The notes: generated by a model not told the origin, from the sequence alone. Positions 23,998 to 32,695 are shown, counted from the first letter of the stretch. The stretch is DNA of 33,500 nt from Rickettsiales bacterium (GCA_022763105.1 JALEGK010000061.1:1-33500), one strand, 5' to 3'. Program-made: numbers and translations.

Positions 23998-25005
23998 ATG
24001 ACAGTCAAAATCGCCATTAATGGTTTGGGCCGTATTGGCCGATGCGTGCTTCGTGCCGTTATCGAAGAACGTATGGATGATATTGAGGTGGTCGCGGTCA
24101 ACGGACCTGCGCCAACCGAAACTCACTTGCAATTACTTAAATATGACTCGGTGCATGGTCGCTTCAATGGCGAGATTGCCTATGATGTTGATAATGATAC
24201 GCTCGATATGGGGCGTGGCGCGTTTCCGGTGTTTCATTCACGCAATCCGGCTGAGTTGCCTTGGGGTGATTTAGGCGTTGATGTGGTGATGGAATGCACG
24301 GGCGTGTTCAAATCAGTTGATGATTGTCAGGTGCATCTGAATCAGGGTGCGAAGAAAGTTCTTATTTCTGCGCCAGCCTCGGGCGATTGTACCACGGTAG
24401 TATACGGCGTGAATAATGACGCGGTGCGTGCAGATGACCATGTATTGTCTGTTGGTTCATGCACCACGAACTGCCTGGCTCCCGTTGCTCACGTGTTGAA
24501 TGATGCGGTAGGCATTAACTCTGGTTATATGACCACGATTCATGCATATACCGGCGATCAGAATATCGTTGATAGCTCACATAAAGATTTGCGTCGTGCA
24601 CGTGCCGCAGCCATGTCGATGGTGCCAACGAGTACCGGTGCAGCTAAAGCGATTGGCTTGGTGTTGCCAGAGCTTGCAGGCAAGCTGCAAGGTTCTGCGA
24701 TTCGTGTGCCAACACCGAATGTATCACTGGTGGATCTGACCTTTGTCGCAGATAGAGACACGAATGCAGAAGCAATCAATAAAGCTTTGAAGGCGGCAGC
24801 CTCTGGATCGCTAAAAGGCGTGTTGGGCATTAATGAAGAGCCGCTCGTCTCGATTGATTTCTGTCACCGCAGTGAAAGCTCGATTGCCGATCTGACGCAG
24901 ACCAAAGTGGTGGGTGATCGTCTCGTGCATATTTCCTCATGGTATGATAATGAATGGGGATTCTCTTGCCGTATGCTGGATATGGCAAAGCTAGTAACCG
25001 CCTAA
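23998..25005 (+). CDS. gap: Glyceraldehyde-3-phosphate dehydrogenase
   Basis: The enzyme has 335 residues from ATG 23998; an in-frame TTG at 23977 would add residues inside the promoter and past the normal MTVKIAINGLGRIGR start. It catalyses phosphorylating oxidation of GAP (or the reverse) with NAD(P). The catalytic Cys155 lies in SCTTNC (154-159) and the partner His in TTIHAYTGDQ (about 178). The C-terminal SWYDNEWGFSCRM is standard. The second strand of the Rossmann fold ends VAVNGPAP, where NAD-specific enzymes have VAVND or VAIND. The Asp that binds the adenosine ribose is thus replaced by Gly, which may allow NADP. pgk follows 16 bases later. Confidence 0.96.
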   Translation: MTVKIAINGLGRIGRCVLRAVIEERMDDIEVVAVNGPAPTETHLQLLKYDSVHGRFNGEIAYDVDNDTLDMGRGAFPVFHSRNPAELPWGDLGVDVVMECTGVFKSVDDCQVHLNQGAKKVLISAPASGDCTTVVYGVNNDAVRADDHVLSVGSCTTNCLAPVAHVLNDAVGINSGYMTTIHAYTGDQNIVDSSHKDLRRARAAAMSMVPTSTGAAKAIGLVLPELAGKLQGSAIRVPTPNVSLVDLTFVADRDTNAEAINKALKAAASGSLKGVLGINEEPLVSIDFCHRSESSIADLTQTKVVGDRLVHISSWYDNEWGFSCRMLDMAKLVTA

Positions 25006-25021
25006 GAGTAAGAGGCCATTC

Positions 25022-26245
25022 ATGAATCTGCCGACGTTAGAAACGGTTTCTGTAAAGAACAAAACCGTGCTCGTGCGTCTAGATTTGAATGTGCCGATGC
25101 AGGCGGGCCGCGTAACCGATGATACACGTATTAAGCGCGCGCTGCCGACGCTGCAGCACCTTATTGCGCAGCATGCAAAAGTTGTCATTCTCTCTCATTT
25201 TGGCCGCCCGAAAGGCAAGGTCGATTTGTCGTTGTCACTGGCACCGCTTGTGAATGTGTTATCTGAAGCGCTGTGGGATCGTCCGGTTGGGTTCTCGCCA
25301 GATTGTGTGGGCAATACCGCAAAGCTGGCCGTTGAGAATGCCAAGCCCGGCGATATTATTCTCATGGAGAATCTACGCTTCCATGCTGAAGAAGAAGCGA
25401 ATGACCCGGCATTTGGTAAAGAGTTGGCATCGCTGGGTGATGTTTACGTGAATGATGCGTTTTCCTGTTCGCATCGCGCGCATGCCTCTATCGTTGGTAT
25501 AAATCCGCATCTTAACTCAACGGCTGGCAAGTTGCTGGCAGAAGAGGTTGAGGCGCTTGAATCTATTTTCACCAATCCGAAGCGCCCATTGGCAGCTGTG
25601 GTTGGTGGCTCTAAAGTGTCGACCAAGCTGGAGTTGCTTGAGAATCTGGTAGAGAAGGTCGATAAGCTCGTCATTGGTGGTGCGATGGCTAATACCTTTT
25701 TATATGCGCTGGGCCATTCGGTTGGGTCTTCTTTGTGTGAGAAGGACATGAAGGCGAAAGCGCAAGAGATTATGAAAGTGGCGAAGAAAGTTGATTGCGA
25801 CATTCTGCTACCCGTGGATGTGGTGGTTGCCAAAGAATTCAAAGCGCGCACCTCAAGCATGATTGTCGATATAGATAATGTGCCGGGCGGGCAGATGATT
25901 TTGGATGTTGGCCCGCAGAGTATCGCAAATCTGAGTGCTGAATTGGCCGAATGTCAGACCGTGGTGTGGAATGGTCCGGTCGGTGCGTTTGAAACCCCGC
26001 CATTTGATGCTTCGACCATTACGCTTGCTCGTTTGGTGGCTGGTCTGACCCGTAAAGGTAATGTCCATTCGGTTGCGGGTGGAGGCGATACGGTGGCGGC
26101 TTTGTCGCATTCTGGTTTGGCTTCTGAATTTTCGTATCTTTCAACCGCTGGCGGAGCATTTCTAGAGTGGCTGGAAGGTAAAGAGCTGCCCGGAGTGGCT
26201 GCTTTGCTCAATACACAAAGCGCTGAAGGGCGCGCTCGCGCTTAA
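25022..26245 (+). CDS. pgk: Phosphoglycerate kinase
   Basis: This 407-residue monomeric kinase interconverts 1,3-bisphosphoglycerate and 3-phosphoglycerate with ADP/ATP. The signature VLVRLDLNVPMQAGRVTDDTRI lies at 16-37. SHFGRPKGK (58-66), ENLRFHAEEEAND (about 116-128) and NDAFSCSHRAHAS form the substrate side. VVGGSKVSTKL, the WNGPVGAFE nucleotide segment and the SVAGGGDTVAAL loop complete the fold. An AAGAGG site precedes the ATG. It sits 16 bases from gap, so the two are one transcript; fba is 94 bases downstream. Confidence 0.97.
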   Translation: MNLPTLETVSVKNKTVLVRLDLNVPMQAGRVTDDTRIKRALPTLQHLIAQHAKVVILSHFGRPKGKVDLSLSLAPLVNVLSEALWDRPVGFSPDCVGNTAKLAVENAKPGDIILMENLRFHAEEEANDPAFGKELASLGDVYVNDAFSCSHRAHASIVGINPHLNSTAGKLLAEEVEALESIFTNPKRPLAAVVGGSKVSTKLELLENLVEKVDKLVIGGAMANTFLYALGHSVGSSLCEKDMKAKAQEIMKVAKKVDCDILLPVDVVVAKEFKARTSSMIVDIDNVPGGQMILDVGPQSIANLSAELAECQTVVWNGPVGAFETPPFDASTITLARLVAGLTRKGNVHSVAGGGDTVAALSHSGLASEFSYLSTAGGAFLEWLEGKELPGVAALLNTQSAEGRARA

Positions 26246-26339
26246 GCGATGCACATGGCGCGATGTCGGCATTGCAAATCTTGGTCGCTTGGTTTAGTTC
26301 AACTACCTATTACAACAATATGATCGTGGGAGTGTTGCC

Positions 26340-27269
26340 ATGAAAGTCACCCAAAAAGTCAAAAAGATACTGAGCTGGTATGAGTCGGATAATCCGGGCA
26401 CCAAGGCAAATCTGGCCCGCATGCTGATGCAGGGCAAGCTGGGTGGAACGGGTAAAATGGTGATTCTGCCTGTCGATCAGGGCTTTGAACATGGCCCAGC
26501 ACGCAGCTTTGCGAAAAACCCACCGGCTTATGACCCTCATTATCACTTTCAACTGGCTGTGGATGCGGGGCTGAACGCCTATGCCGCGCCACTTGGTATG
26601 ATCGAGGCGGGTGCTGATAGTTTTGCCGGTGCGATTCCAACGATTCTGAAAGTGAATAGCGCGAATAGTCTGGCGCAACATCCCGATGGGCCGAATCAGG
26701 CAGTGACCGGTTCGGTGAAAGAAGCGCTGCGTTTGGGGTGTTCTGCGATTGGTTTTACCATCTATCCGGGTTCAGACCGTGCGTATGACATGATGGAAGA
26801 GATACGTGAGATGACCGCAGAAGCCAAAGCACATGGCTTGGTGGTTGTGGTCTGGTCTTATCCGCGTGGTGGTGCGCTTAGCAAGCCAGGTGAGACAGCG
26901 GCTGATATCTGCGCCTATGCAGCACATATGGCTGCATTGCTTGGCGCGCACATCATTAAAGTGAAGCCACCAATGCCTGAGCTTGAATTGCCAGAAGCAA
27001 AGAAAGTCTATGAATCTGAGTCGATTCCGGTAGGCACGCTGCAAGAGCGTATCGCGCATGTGAAACAAACGACCTTTAATGGTCGTCGTCTGGTGATTTT
27101 CTCTGGTGGTGGCGCGAAGTCGAATGCAGAAGTGATGGATGAGATTTCCGGCATTGCCAATGGTGGTGGTGATGGTTCGATTATTGGTCGTAACTGCTTC
27201 CAACGTCCGCGCGAAGAGGCGATGGCATTGCTACAAGATATTATCGGCGTCTATAAGGCTGCAAAGTAG
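26340..27269 (+). CDS. fba: Class I fructose-bisphosphate aldolase, archaeal (DhnA/FbaB) type
   Basis: This 309-residue Schiff-base aldolase of the DeoC/LacD/DhnA group cleaves or forms fructose 1,6-bisphosphate. The N-terminal strand VILPVDQGFEHGP (41-53) is typical of the family, as are GFTIYPGS and WSYPRGG. The Schiff-base lysine is most likely Lys207 in HIIKVKPPMPE. The phosphate loops are FSGGGAKSN and the C-terminal GGDGSIIGRNCFQRP. It is not the zinc class II enzyme that often sits here. A GGGAG site precedes the ATG. It follows pgk in the tkt-gap-pgk-fba order and would supply hexose phosphates with those enzymes. Confidence 0.93.
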   Translation: MKVTQKVKKILSWYESDNPGTKANLARMLMQGKLGGTGKMVILPVDQGFEHGPARSFAKNPPAYDPHYHFQLAVDAGLNAYAAPLGMIEAGADSFAGAIPTILKVNSANSLAQHPDGPNQAVTGSVKEALRLGCSAIGFTIYPGSDRAYDMMEEIREMTAEAKAHGLVVVVWSYPRGGALSKPGETAADICAYAAHMAALLGAHIIKVKPPMPELELPEAKKVYESESIPVGTLQERIAHVKQTTFNGRRLVIFSGGGAKSNAEVMDEISGIANGGGDGSIIGRNCFQRPREEAMALLQDIIGVYKAAK

Positions 27270-27286
27270 TCTGAGCGTTAGTTTCG

Positions 27287-27315
27287 TTGCAACTCGCCGC
27301 TGAACATTGTATAAA
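27287..27315 (+). promoter_or_regulatory. Predicted sigma-70 promoter giving near-leaderless thiE mRNA
   Basis: TTGCAA (27287-27292) and TATAAA (27310-27315) are 17 bases apart. Only six bases (AGCGGC) separate the -10 box from the thiE ATG at 27322. The layout is nearly identical to the one before gap. No ribosome-binding site is present before the ATG. Confidence 0.65.
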
Positions 27316-27321
27316 AGCGGC

Positions 27322-28023
27322 ATGCAACGCGAAGTCGAATATGGCCATCCTTGCCGCTTATACCTTATCTCTCCGCCTCAGATCGAGCTGGATCCTTTTG
27401 CTGAACGCTTGAAAGAAGCATTCAGCGGCGGCGATGTGGGGGCCTTTCAATTACGTTTAAAAGATACACCAGAAGCTGAGATTTTTGCTTCAGCGCGAGT
27501 ATTGCGCGATATTTGCCGCGAGTCTGAAGTGGCCTTTATTATCAATGATCACGCCGATATTGCCGCAGAAGTGGCAGCAGATGGCGTGCATTTGGGCCAA
27601 GATGATTTGGCGGAGTTTTCGGTTGAGAAAGCACGCGAGCTACTTGGACCCGATAGTGTGATTGGCGTATCATGCCATGATTCGTCGCACCTGGCGATGA
27701 CAGCAGGCGAGCAGGGCGCAGATTATGTTGCGTTTGGAGCGTTTCATCCGACCAAATCAAAATCTCCTGAGGCATTAGCCAAATATGGTACCCCAAGCAC
27801 CGAGCTACTTGAGTGGTGGTTTGAATATACGGTGCTGCCATGTGTTGCGATTGGCGGTATGACGCCGGAGAATTGCCAGCCTATGGTGACAGCGGGTGCA
27901 GATTTTATCGCAGCTATTACAGCTATTTGGGAGCATGAGGCAGGCCCAGCAGAGGCCGTGAAAGCCTTTAACGAAGCCATTAAGCGAGGCTTAAAAGAGC
28001 GCAAATCGGAAGAAGCCGCTTAG
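27322..28023 (+). CDS. thiE: Thiamine phosphate synthase
   Basis: The protein has 233 residues from ATG 27322. An in-frame TTG at 27307 lies inside the promoter -10 region and was not chosen. ThiE joins HMP-diphosphate and the thiazole phosphate to give thiamine phosphate. The TIM-barrel signatures are FQLRLKD (42-48), FIINDHADIAAEVAADGVHLGQDDL (about 72-96) with the substrate-binding Asn-Asp, IGVSCHD (usually GxSxH/T), YVAFGAFHPTKSK and AIGGMTPEN. A short acidic-basic tail extends the C-terminus. No other thiamine gene is nearby; transketolase, three genes upstream, uses the end product of the pathway. Confidence 0.9.
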   Translation: MQREVEYGHPCRLYLISPPQIELDPFAERLKEAFSGGDVGAFQLRLKDTPEAEIFASARVLRDICRESEVAFIINDHADIAAEVAADGVHLGQDDLAEFSVEKARELLGPDSVIGVSCHDSSHLAMTAGEQGADYVAFGAFHPTKSKSPEALAKYGTPSTELLEWWFEYTVLPCVAIGGMTPENCQPMVTAGADFIAAITAIWEHEAGPAEAVKAFNEAIKRGLKERKSEEAA

Positions 28024-28088
28024 CCATTGCAAAGCGCTGCGTCCGGTGGTAGTTTCCGCCACCAAATCAGTCAATTCTGGAGCAAATG

Positions 28089-28658
28089 ATGAAAATTGAT
28101 GGCGTTTCGATTAAGCCGGGCAATGTGCTGGAGCACCAAGGTAAGCTATGGGTGGTGACCAAGACCGGTCATGTGAAGCCGGGTAAGGGCGGTGCATTTA
28201 ATCAGGTGGAAATGAAATGTATCACCGATGGCACCAAGCTGAATGAGCGTTTCCGCTCTGATGAAAAGGTCGAAAAAGTCCGTCTTGATCTGGATGATTA
28301 CCAATACCTGTATGAAGAAGGCGAGAGCTTCGTCTTTATGCATACAGAAAGCTATGAGCAGATTACGATTGAGAAAGATCTGATCGATGAAGATCGCGCG
28401 AAGTTTCTGCAAGACTCGATGATTGTTCAGGTGGAAAGCTATGAAGGTAAACCGCTCGGTGTGCAATTGCCGCCTAAGGTAGAGCTGAAAGTAGAAGAGG
28501 CTGAGCCTGTGGTGAAAGGCCAAACGGCTGCGTCTTCTAACAAGCCTGCGATTTTGGAGAATGGCGTACGCGTGATGGTGCCGCCATTTATTGAGGCTGG
28601 CGAGATGATTGTGGTTGATACCAATGAAATTTCTTATGTGGAGCGTGCCAAATCATGA
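28089..28658 (+). CDS. efp: Translation elongation factor P
   Basis: EF-P enters the ribosomal E site and relieves stalling at consecutive prolines. The protein has 189 residues from the second of two adjacent ATGs; GGAG at 28078-28081 is spaced seven bases from 28089 and only four from 28086. The N-terminal KOW-like domain carries the tip loop KPGKGGAF, with Lys33 at the position that is modified in many bacteria. Two OB domains follow, the last ending in [24 protein letters not shown]. The modification genes epmA and epmB are not in view. Pro-rich proteins such as the OmpA-like product two genes on could depend on it. It overlaps suhB by four bases (ATGA). Confidence 0.97.
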   Translation: MKIDGVSIKPGNVLEHQGKLWVVTKTGHVKPGKGGAFNQVEMKCITDGTKLNERFRSDEKVEKVRLDLDDYQYLYEEGESFVFMHTESYEQITIEKDLIDEDRAKFLQDSMIVQVESYEGKPLGVQLPPKVELKVEEAEPVVKGQTAASSNKPAILENGVRVMVPPFIEAGEMIVVDTNEISYVERAKS

Positions 28659-29485
28659 GTAGTATGATGGGCTCTGCCACGACCGAATCTGCGTTAATGC
28701 GAGTGATTAAGCGCTCTGTCTATAAGGCCGCTAAACCGCTGATCCGTGATTTTAATGAAGTTGAGAAGCTGCAAGTCTCTAAGAAGGGAACGGCTAACTT
28801 TGTGACGGATGCGGATTTGCGTACCGAGAAGATTCTGATGGAAGAGCTGGGCCATGCACGCAAAGATTTTGGGTTTATCACTGAAGAGACCGGCGATGTG
28901 AAGGCTGCTGAAGGGGAAAACCGCTTCTGGATTATCGATCCGATTGATGGGACCAGCAATTTCATTCATGCGATTCCGTACTTCTGTGTGTCGGTTGCGG
29001 CGGCAGAAAAATTGCCGGATGGCAAATTCGATATTCTGGCCGGTGTGATTTACGACCCGATTCACGATGAATTGTTCGAAGCAGAAAAAGGCATGGGCGC
29101 GAAAGTGAATGGTCAGCGTTTGCAAGTGTCCGAGCGTAAAGAAGATCTGTTCTTAGGGACGGCAACCCCTAGAGCGACGCATCAGAATTTTGAACAGGTA
29201 GAATCTACTCTGCGACGTGTGGCGGCTTCGGGTGCTACGGTGCGCTGTGCTGGAGCTGCAGCTCTTGATTTGGCCTATGTGGCAGCCGCGAAATATGATG
29301 CTGTGTGGTTTCATCGCCTAAAGCCGTGGGATATGGCGGCTGGTATGTTGCTTGTGACCGAAGCTGGCGGACAGGTCGGCGAGATCAATGGTGGTGATGA
29401 CATGATGCGCAATGGCGGAATTCTTGCGTCAAATGGGGTGGTGCATCGTCATCTGACCGATCTACTTGTGAATAACGTTTCCTAG
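28655..29485 (+). CDS. suhB: Inositol monophosphatase family protein (SuhB-like)
   Basis: This 276-residue Mg-dependent phosphatase belongs to the IMPase/FBPase fold. Metal and substrate motifs are intact: TEET with Glu77-Glu78, DPIDGTSNF at 95-103, [19 protein letters not shown] near 203-221 and [17 protein letters not shown] near 223-239. The start ATG overlaps the efp stop. efp-suhB coupling is common in alphaproteobacteria. Substrates may be inositol phosphate, or it may act as a SuhB-type factor with Nus proteins in rRNA transcription; the sequence does not decide. Confidence 0.93.
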   Translation: MSSMMGSATTESALMRVIKRSVYKAAKPLIRDFNEVEKLQVSKKGTANFVTDADLRTEKILMEELGHARKDFGFITEETGDVKAAEGENRFWIIDPIDGTSNFIHAIPYFCVSVAAAEKLPDGKFDILAGVIYDPIHDELFEAEKGMGAKVNGQRLQVSERKEDLFLGTATPRATHQNFEQVESTLRRVAASGATVRCAGAAALDLAYVAAAKYDAVWFHRLKPWDMAAGMLLVTEAGGQVGEINGGDDMMRNGGILASNGVVHRHLTDLLVNNVS

Positions 29486-29577
29486 TCGTAGATAAAGAAC
29501 ACAATCTGCTTGCGTCTGTTTGGGTTTTGGTTTTCACTTGGGCCTTAGGCAGAAGAATAGCGGGGGTTTCGAGCCTT

Positions 29578-31203
29578 ATGGGGTGTTGCCCAAATAATAA
29601 AACACTGCGAAAACATACCTTTAAGGCACTGATCTTGAGTGGGGTTAGTGTATGTGTGCTGAGCGTTGCTACGGCTGCACAGGCTCGTCGTGATCTTATC
29701 CCCGATTTACCTAGTATTGAGATTAATCTGGAGGCACTACAGCGCTTGCAGCATGAGAATATGTCTGCACCTGTTGACTCCATTGATGCTGGTCCGATTG
29801 GAAGTTCCCGTCCCGCTGGGAACGGTTTGCCACCTCGAAAAGTGCCGCTGATGAATCAGGGGATGGCATCTGCTCCGCAGCAACGTATGCAGGGCGGCTA
29901 TCAGGGCGCTCCGAGCAGCGTGCCGTTTGGGGTGAAACCTGCCATGCAGCAGCCAACCTCTCGTGCGATGCCCGGTGATCCTGTAATGCACCGTCCAAAG
30001 CGTCAACCTGCGCCGCCTGAGCCGATGTATTACCATCGTGCCGCGCCTCAGGTGGCGAAGCCTGCATCTAAGAAGCCAGTGAAAGTGGTGCGTGAAACGC
30101 AAGTAGAAGAAAAACCGAAATTACCTGCGGCGCCTATTGCGTCTGCTAATCCTAAGTCTGATCCGTTCATGACGGTGCCGTCTGCTCCTCCGGTTGAAGA
30201 TGAGCCATTTATGGATGATATGGATTCTGGTTTGCCAGATATTGCGAAGCTTCAGGATGATGCCGTTCTGCCTACGGTTGCCCCTCCTGCTGTTGTCCCA
30301 ATGGTGACGCCTGACGTGCCGATGCCGTCTTCTGATGATGACATGGATATGCCAGATTTTGACGATATGGCGATGCCAGAACTTGATGACAGCCCAGCCA
30401 TGCCGAAAGTTGATTTGCCTCCGGTAGAGCTGCCACCGAAGAAACCTTCAGGTGTTGCTCCGGTGAGTGATCAGGCAAAAGCGTTGCCAGACCCTGATTT
30501 TGATTCGATGAGTTTTGAGAATTTCCCAACCGTTTCGCCAGCCCCTGCTAAAGCCCCTCCTATGGGTGATGTTGGCACGATGGAAAAACCAATTGGGCTT
30601 CCGGTTGGGACTCCAAGGCCGGGTGTGGTCGCGCGCATGCCGCAGATCGATGCGCCAAAAATGCCAGATGTGGCACCAATGAGCCGTGATACGGTGGTTG
30701 TGCCTGGTGCTCCGCCAGCAGCTGAATTGCCGCCACCATCATCGGTGCCGAGCGTACCGTCATTGCCGGATATGCCGGGGCTAGATAGCTCTCAGCCATT
30801 AAACCCTGTGCCGGGTGAGACGCAGATGGCGGCATTACCAGAAGCTGATATGCCCGTACCATTGCCTAGTGCAGAAGAAGCGCTTGCTGAGAGTGGTGCG
30901 AATGAAGTGCTAATAAAAATTGAGTATCCGCAACAAGAAACGCAAGTGCCGGTTTCGATGCAGCGACCATTGAAAGATTTATCGAAGAAATTGATTCAGT
31001 CGGGTCAATCGGTCCGTATTATGGGGATTGCAGATCCAAATCCTGATCAGGCATTGTCTGCTCGCCGTGCGGCCTATAGCCGTGCGATGCTGGTGCGTTC
31101 CTTCCTGATTGATAATGGGGTGAACCACTTCAATATCAACATTAATACGCGTTCAGCCGAAGGTGGTGAAATGGCTGAGCGGGTCGATATTGTTGCTCAA
31201 TAA
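29578..31203 (+). CDS. Secreted OmpA-family protein with long Pro/Met/Asp-rich linker
   Basis: The protein has 541 residues from ATG 29578. An in-frame TTG at 29527 would add 17 residues before the signal sequence and was not chosen. Residues 8-36 form a signal peptide: a basic n-region, the core ALILSGVSVCVLSVATA, and a cleavage site after AQA. A region of about 380 residues very rich in Pro, Met, Ala and Asp follows, without predictable fold. The C-terminal 95 residues resemble an OmpA peptidoglycan-binding domain (SVRIMGIADPNPDQ, then ARRAAYSRAMLVRSFLIDNGV, ending AERVDIVAQ). It could tether the envelope to the cell wall. It converges on ffh with only five bases between stop codons and no terminator. 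Confidence 0.85.
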   Translation: MGCCPNNKTLRKHTFKALILSGVSVCVLSVATAAQARRDLIPDLPSIEINLEALQRLQHENMSAPVDSIDAGPIGSSRPAGNGLPPRKVPLMNQGMASAPQQRMQGGYQGAPSSVPFGVKPAMQQPTSRAMPGDPVMHRPKRQPAPPEPMYYHRAAPQVAKPASKKPVKVVRETQVEEKPKLPAAPIASANPKSDPFMTVPSAPPVEDEPFMDDMDSGLPDIAKLQDDAVLPTVAPPAVVPMVTPDVPMPSSDDDMDMPDFDDMAMPELDDSPAMPKVDLPPVELPPKKPSGVAPVSDQAKALPDPDFDSMSFENFPTVSPAPAKAPPMGDVGTMEKPIGLPVGTPRPGVVARMPQIDAPKMPDVAPMSRDTVVVPGAPPAAELPPPSSVPSVPSLPDMPGLDSSQPLNPVPGETQMAALPEADMPVPLPSAEEALAESGANEVLIKIEYPQQETQVPVSMQRPLKDLSKKLIQSGQSVRIMGIADPNPDQALSARRAAYSRAMLVRSFLIDNGVNHFNININTRSAEGGEMAERVDIVAQ

Positions 31204-31208
31204 ATAGA

Positions 31209-32564
31209 TTAGCGAAGTGAATTCATCAGCTCGTCCATATTGGCGGGCATCTTACCTTTTTTGCTGAATTTCTTCATCTTCTTCATCATTTTTTCCATGG
31301 TCTGGTATTGCTTGACCAACTTGTTGACGTCTTGCACGTCACAGCCTGCACCGCTGGCAATGCGTTTGCGACGCGATGCATTTAATAGCTTAGGGAATTG
31401 ACGTTCCTTAGGTGTCATAGAAAGAATGAGAGCTTCGGTGCGTTTCATCATGCCTTCATCGACATTGGCACCAGCAAGCTGATCTTTTATTTTACCAATG
31501 CCCGGTAGCATGCCCATCATGGACGTAATGCCACCCATCTTCTTTAGTTGCTGCATTTGCTTGAGCATGTCATTGAAGTCGAACGTGCCCGCAGCCATAC
31601 GTTTGGCAAGGTCTTCAGCGTCTTGCTGGTCAACGGCTTCAGCGGCTTGTTCAACTAGTGAGACAATATCGCCCATATCGAGAATGCGTGATGCGATTCG
31701 CTCTGGGTGGAAGGCTTCAAAGTCGGTGAGCTTTTCACCAGTACCCATGAATTTAATCGGCTGGCCGGTGACATGACGCATGGACAGCGCGGCACCGCCT
31801 CGGCCATCGCCATCAATTCGGGTGAGCACCGTACCGGTCACTTCGATTTTATCGTGGAAGCCTTGGGCGACATTAACCGCATCTTGACCGATGAGTGAGT
31901 CGACTACGAGTAGTGTCTCTACCGGCTTTGCCAGTTTTTTGACGTCTTCTAACTCGTCCATTAGCTCGTCATCGATTTGCAGGCGGCCTGCCGTATCGAG
32001 CATGAGGATGTCAAAGCCTTGCTTGCGTGCGGCATCGAGTGCGCGTTTGGTAATCTCTTGAGGTGACTGGCCTTTGATAATTTCCAGCGATTCGATGCCA
32101 GCTTGCTCGGCAACGGTTGCGAGCTGTTCTTGTGCCGCAGGACGTTGGACGTCGAGTGAAGCGACGAGCACTTTTTTATTCTGTTTGTCTTTTAGGCGTT
32201 TACCCAGCTTACCGGTTGAGGTGGTTTTACCGGAGCCTTGCAGGCCAACCATCATGATAACAGCAGGCGGGGTGGTGGCTAAATTGATGTCTTGGTGCTC
32301 GCTGCCTAGTAGTTCGGTTAAGTGGTCTTGTACCAGCTTAATCACCATTTGGGCAGGTGAAACGCTTTTAATAATGGTTTCGCCGAGTGCTTTTTCTTTG
32401 AGCGTTTTGACGAAAGACTTAACAACAGGCAGGGCGACGTCGGCATCGAGTAGCGCTAGGCGCACCTCACGCATGGCTTCGTCGATATCGCTTTCACTCA
32501 ATGCGCCTTTGCGGCGTAGCTTATCTAGTGATGCGGTTAACTTATCGGATAGGTTCTTGAACAT
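31209..32564 (-). CDS. ffh: Signal recognition particle protein Ffh
   Basis: Ffh is the SRP54 GTPase that, with 4.5S RNA, targets membrane proteins to FtsY and the Sec translocon. The 451 residues show the N domain (1-90), the G1 motif GLQGSGKTT (107-115), DTAGRLQIDDELMDEL, and TRIDGDGRGGAAL. The last has Arg-Ile where TKLDGD is usual. The Met-rich M domain starts at about residue 320 and ends MPANMDELMNSLR. No ribosome-binding site is visible before the ATG at 32564. A weak promoter (TTGTCA, 17 bases, TAAGTC) would end six bases before it. No 4.5S RNA gene is seen in the window. Confidence 0.97.
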   Translation of the reverse strand: MFKNLSDKLTASLDKLRRKGALSESDIDEAMREVRLALLDADVALPVVKSFVKTLKEKALGETIIKSVSPAQMVIKLVQDHLTELLGSEHQDINLATTPPAVIMMVGLQGSGKTTSTGKLGKRLKDKQNKKVLVASLDVQRPAAQEQLATVAEQAGIESLEIIKGQSPQEITKRALDAARKQGFDILMLDTAGRLQIDDELMDELEDVKKLAKPVETLLVVDSLIGQDAVNVAQGFHDKIEVTGTVLTRIDGDGRGGAALSMRHVTGQPIKFMGTGEKLTDFEAFHPERIASRILDMGDIVSLVEQAAEAVDQQDAEDLAKRMAAGTFDFNDMLKQMQQLKKMGGITSMMGMLPGIGKIKDQLAGANVDEGMMKRTEALILSMTPKERQFPKLLNASRRKRIASGAGCDVQDVNKLVKQYQTMEKMMKKMKKFSKKGKMPANMDELMNSLR

Positions 32565-32620
32565 AGCGCTGACTTAGTCTGTTTTGGGCGTAATGACAAG
32601 GAATCTGGTATAAAATGCTC

Positions 32621-32652
32621 AAAAAAAACCGCCCGGTAGAAAACCTAGGCGG
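32621..32652 (-). terminator. Minus-strand intrinsic terminator upstream of ffh
   Basis: Read on the minus strand, CCGCC (32652-32648) pairs with GGCGG (32633-32629). Two further G-C pairs form inside across an internal loop, and eight T's follow directly (32628-32621). It lies upstream of ffh in the direction of ffh transcription and no protein gene precedes it on that strand, so it must end another, short transcript. Confidence 0.8.
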
Positions 32653-32695
32653 CATCAAGAGAGACACAGTAATTGCTTTGTTGATATTGCAATTG
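32621..32695 (-). ncRNA. Candidate iron-regulated small RNA
   Basis: A transcript of about 75 bases is predicted on the minus strand. It would start just after GATAAT (32707-32702), which is embedded in a Fur-box-like palindrome, and end at the hairpin with eight U's. The body contains a pyrimidine-rich single-stranded stretch (CTGTGTCTCTCTTG, about 32668-32655) that could pair with ribosome-binding sites. A Fur site over the promoter, a short body and a long U-tail are the features of RyhB/PrrF-type RNAs. No sequence likeness to RyhB is claimed, and the -35 box is poor. The call rests on architecture alone. Confidence 0.45.

Noticed and set aside
28038..28064. Hairpin GGTGG...CCACC in the thiE/efp gap as a terminator or riboswitch.
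   Set aside because: Only five pairs, a nine-base loop and no T-run; no known aptamer is recognisable.
32565..32599. A third leaderless promoter before ffh: TTGTCA, 17 bases, TAAGTC, six bases, ATG.
   Set aside because: The spacing copies gap and thiE and no ribosome-binding site is seen, but TAAGTC matches only the first two bases of the -10 consensus. Not strong enough to list.
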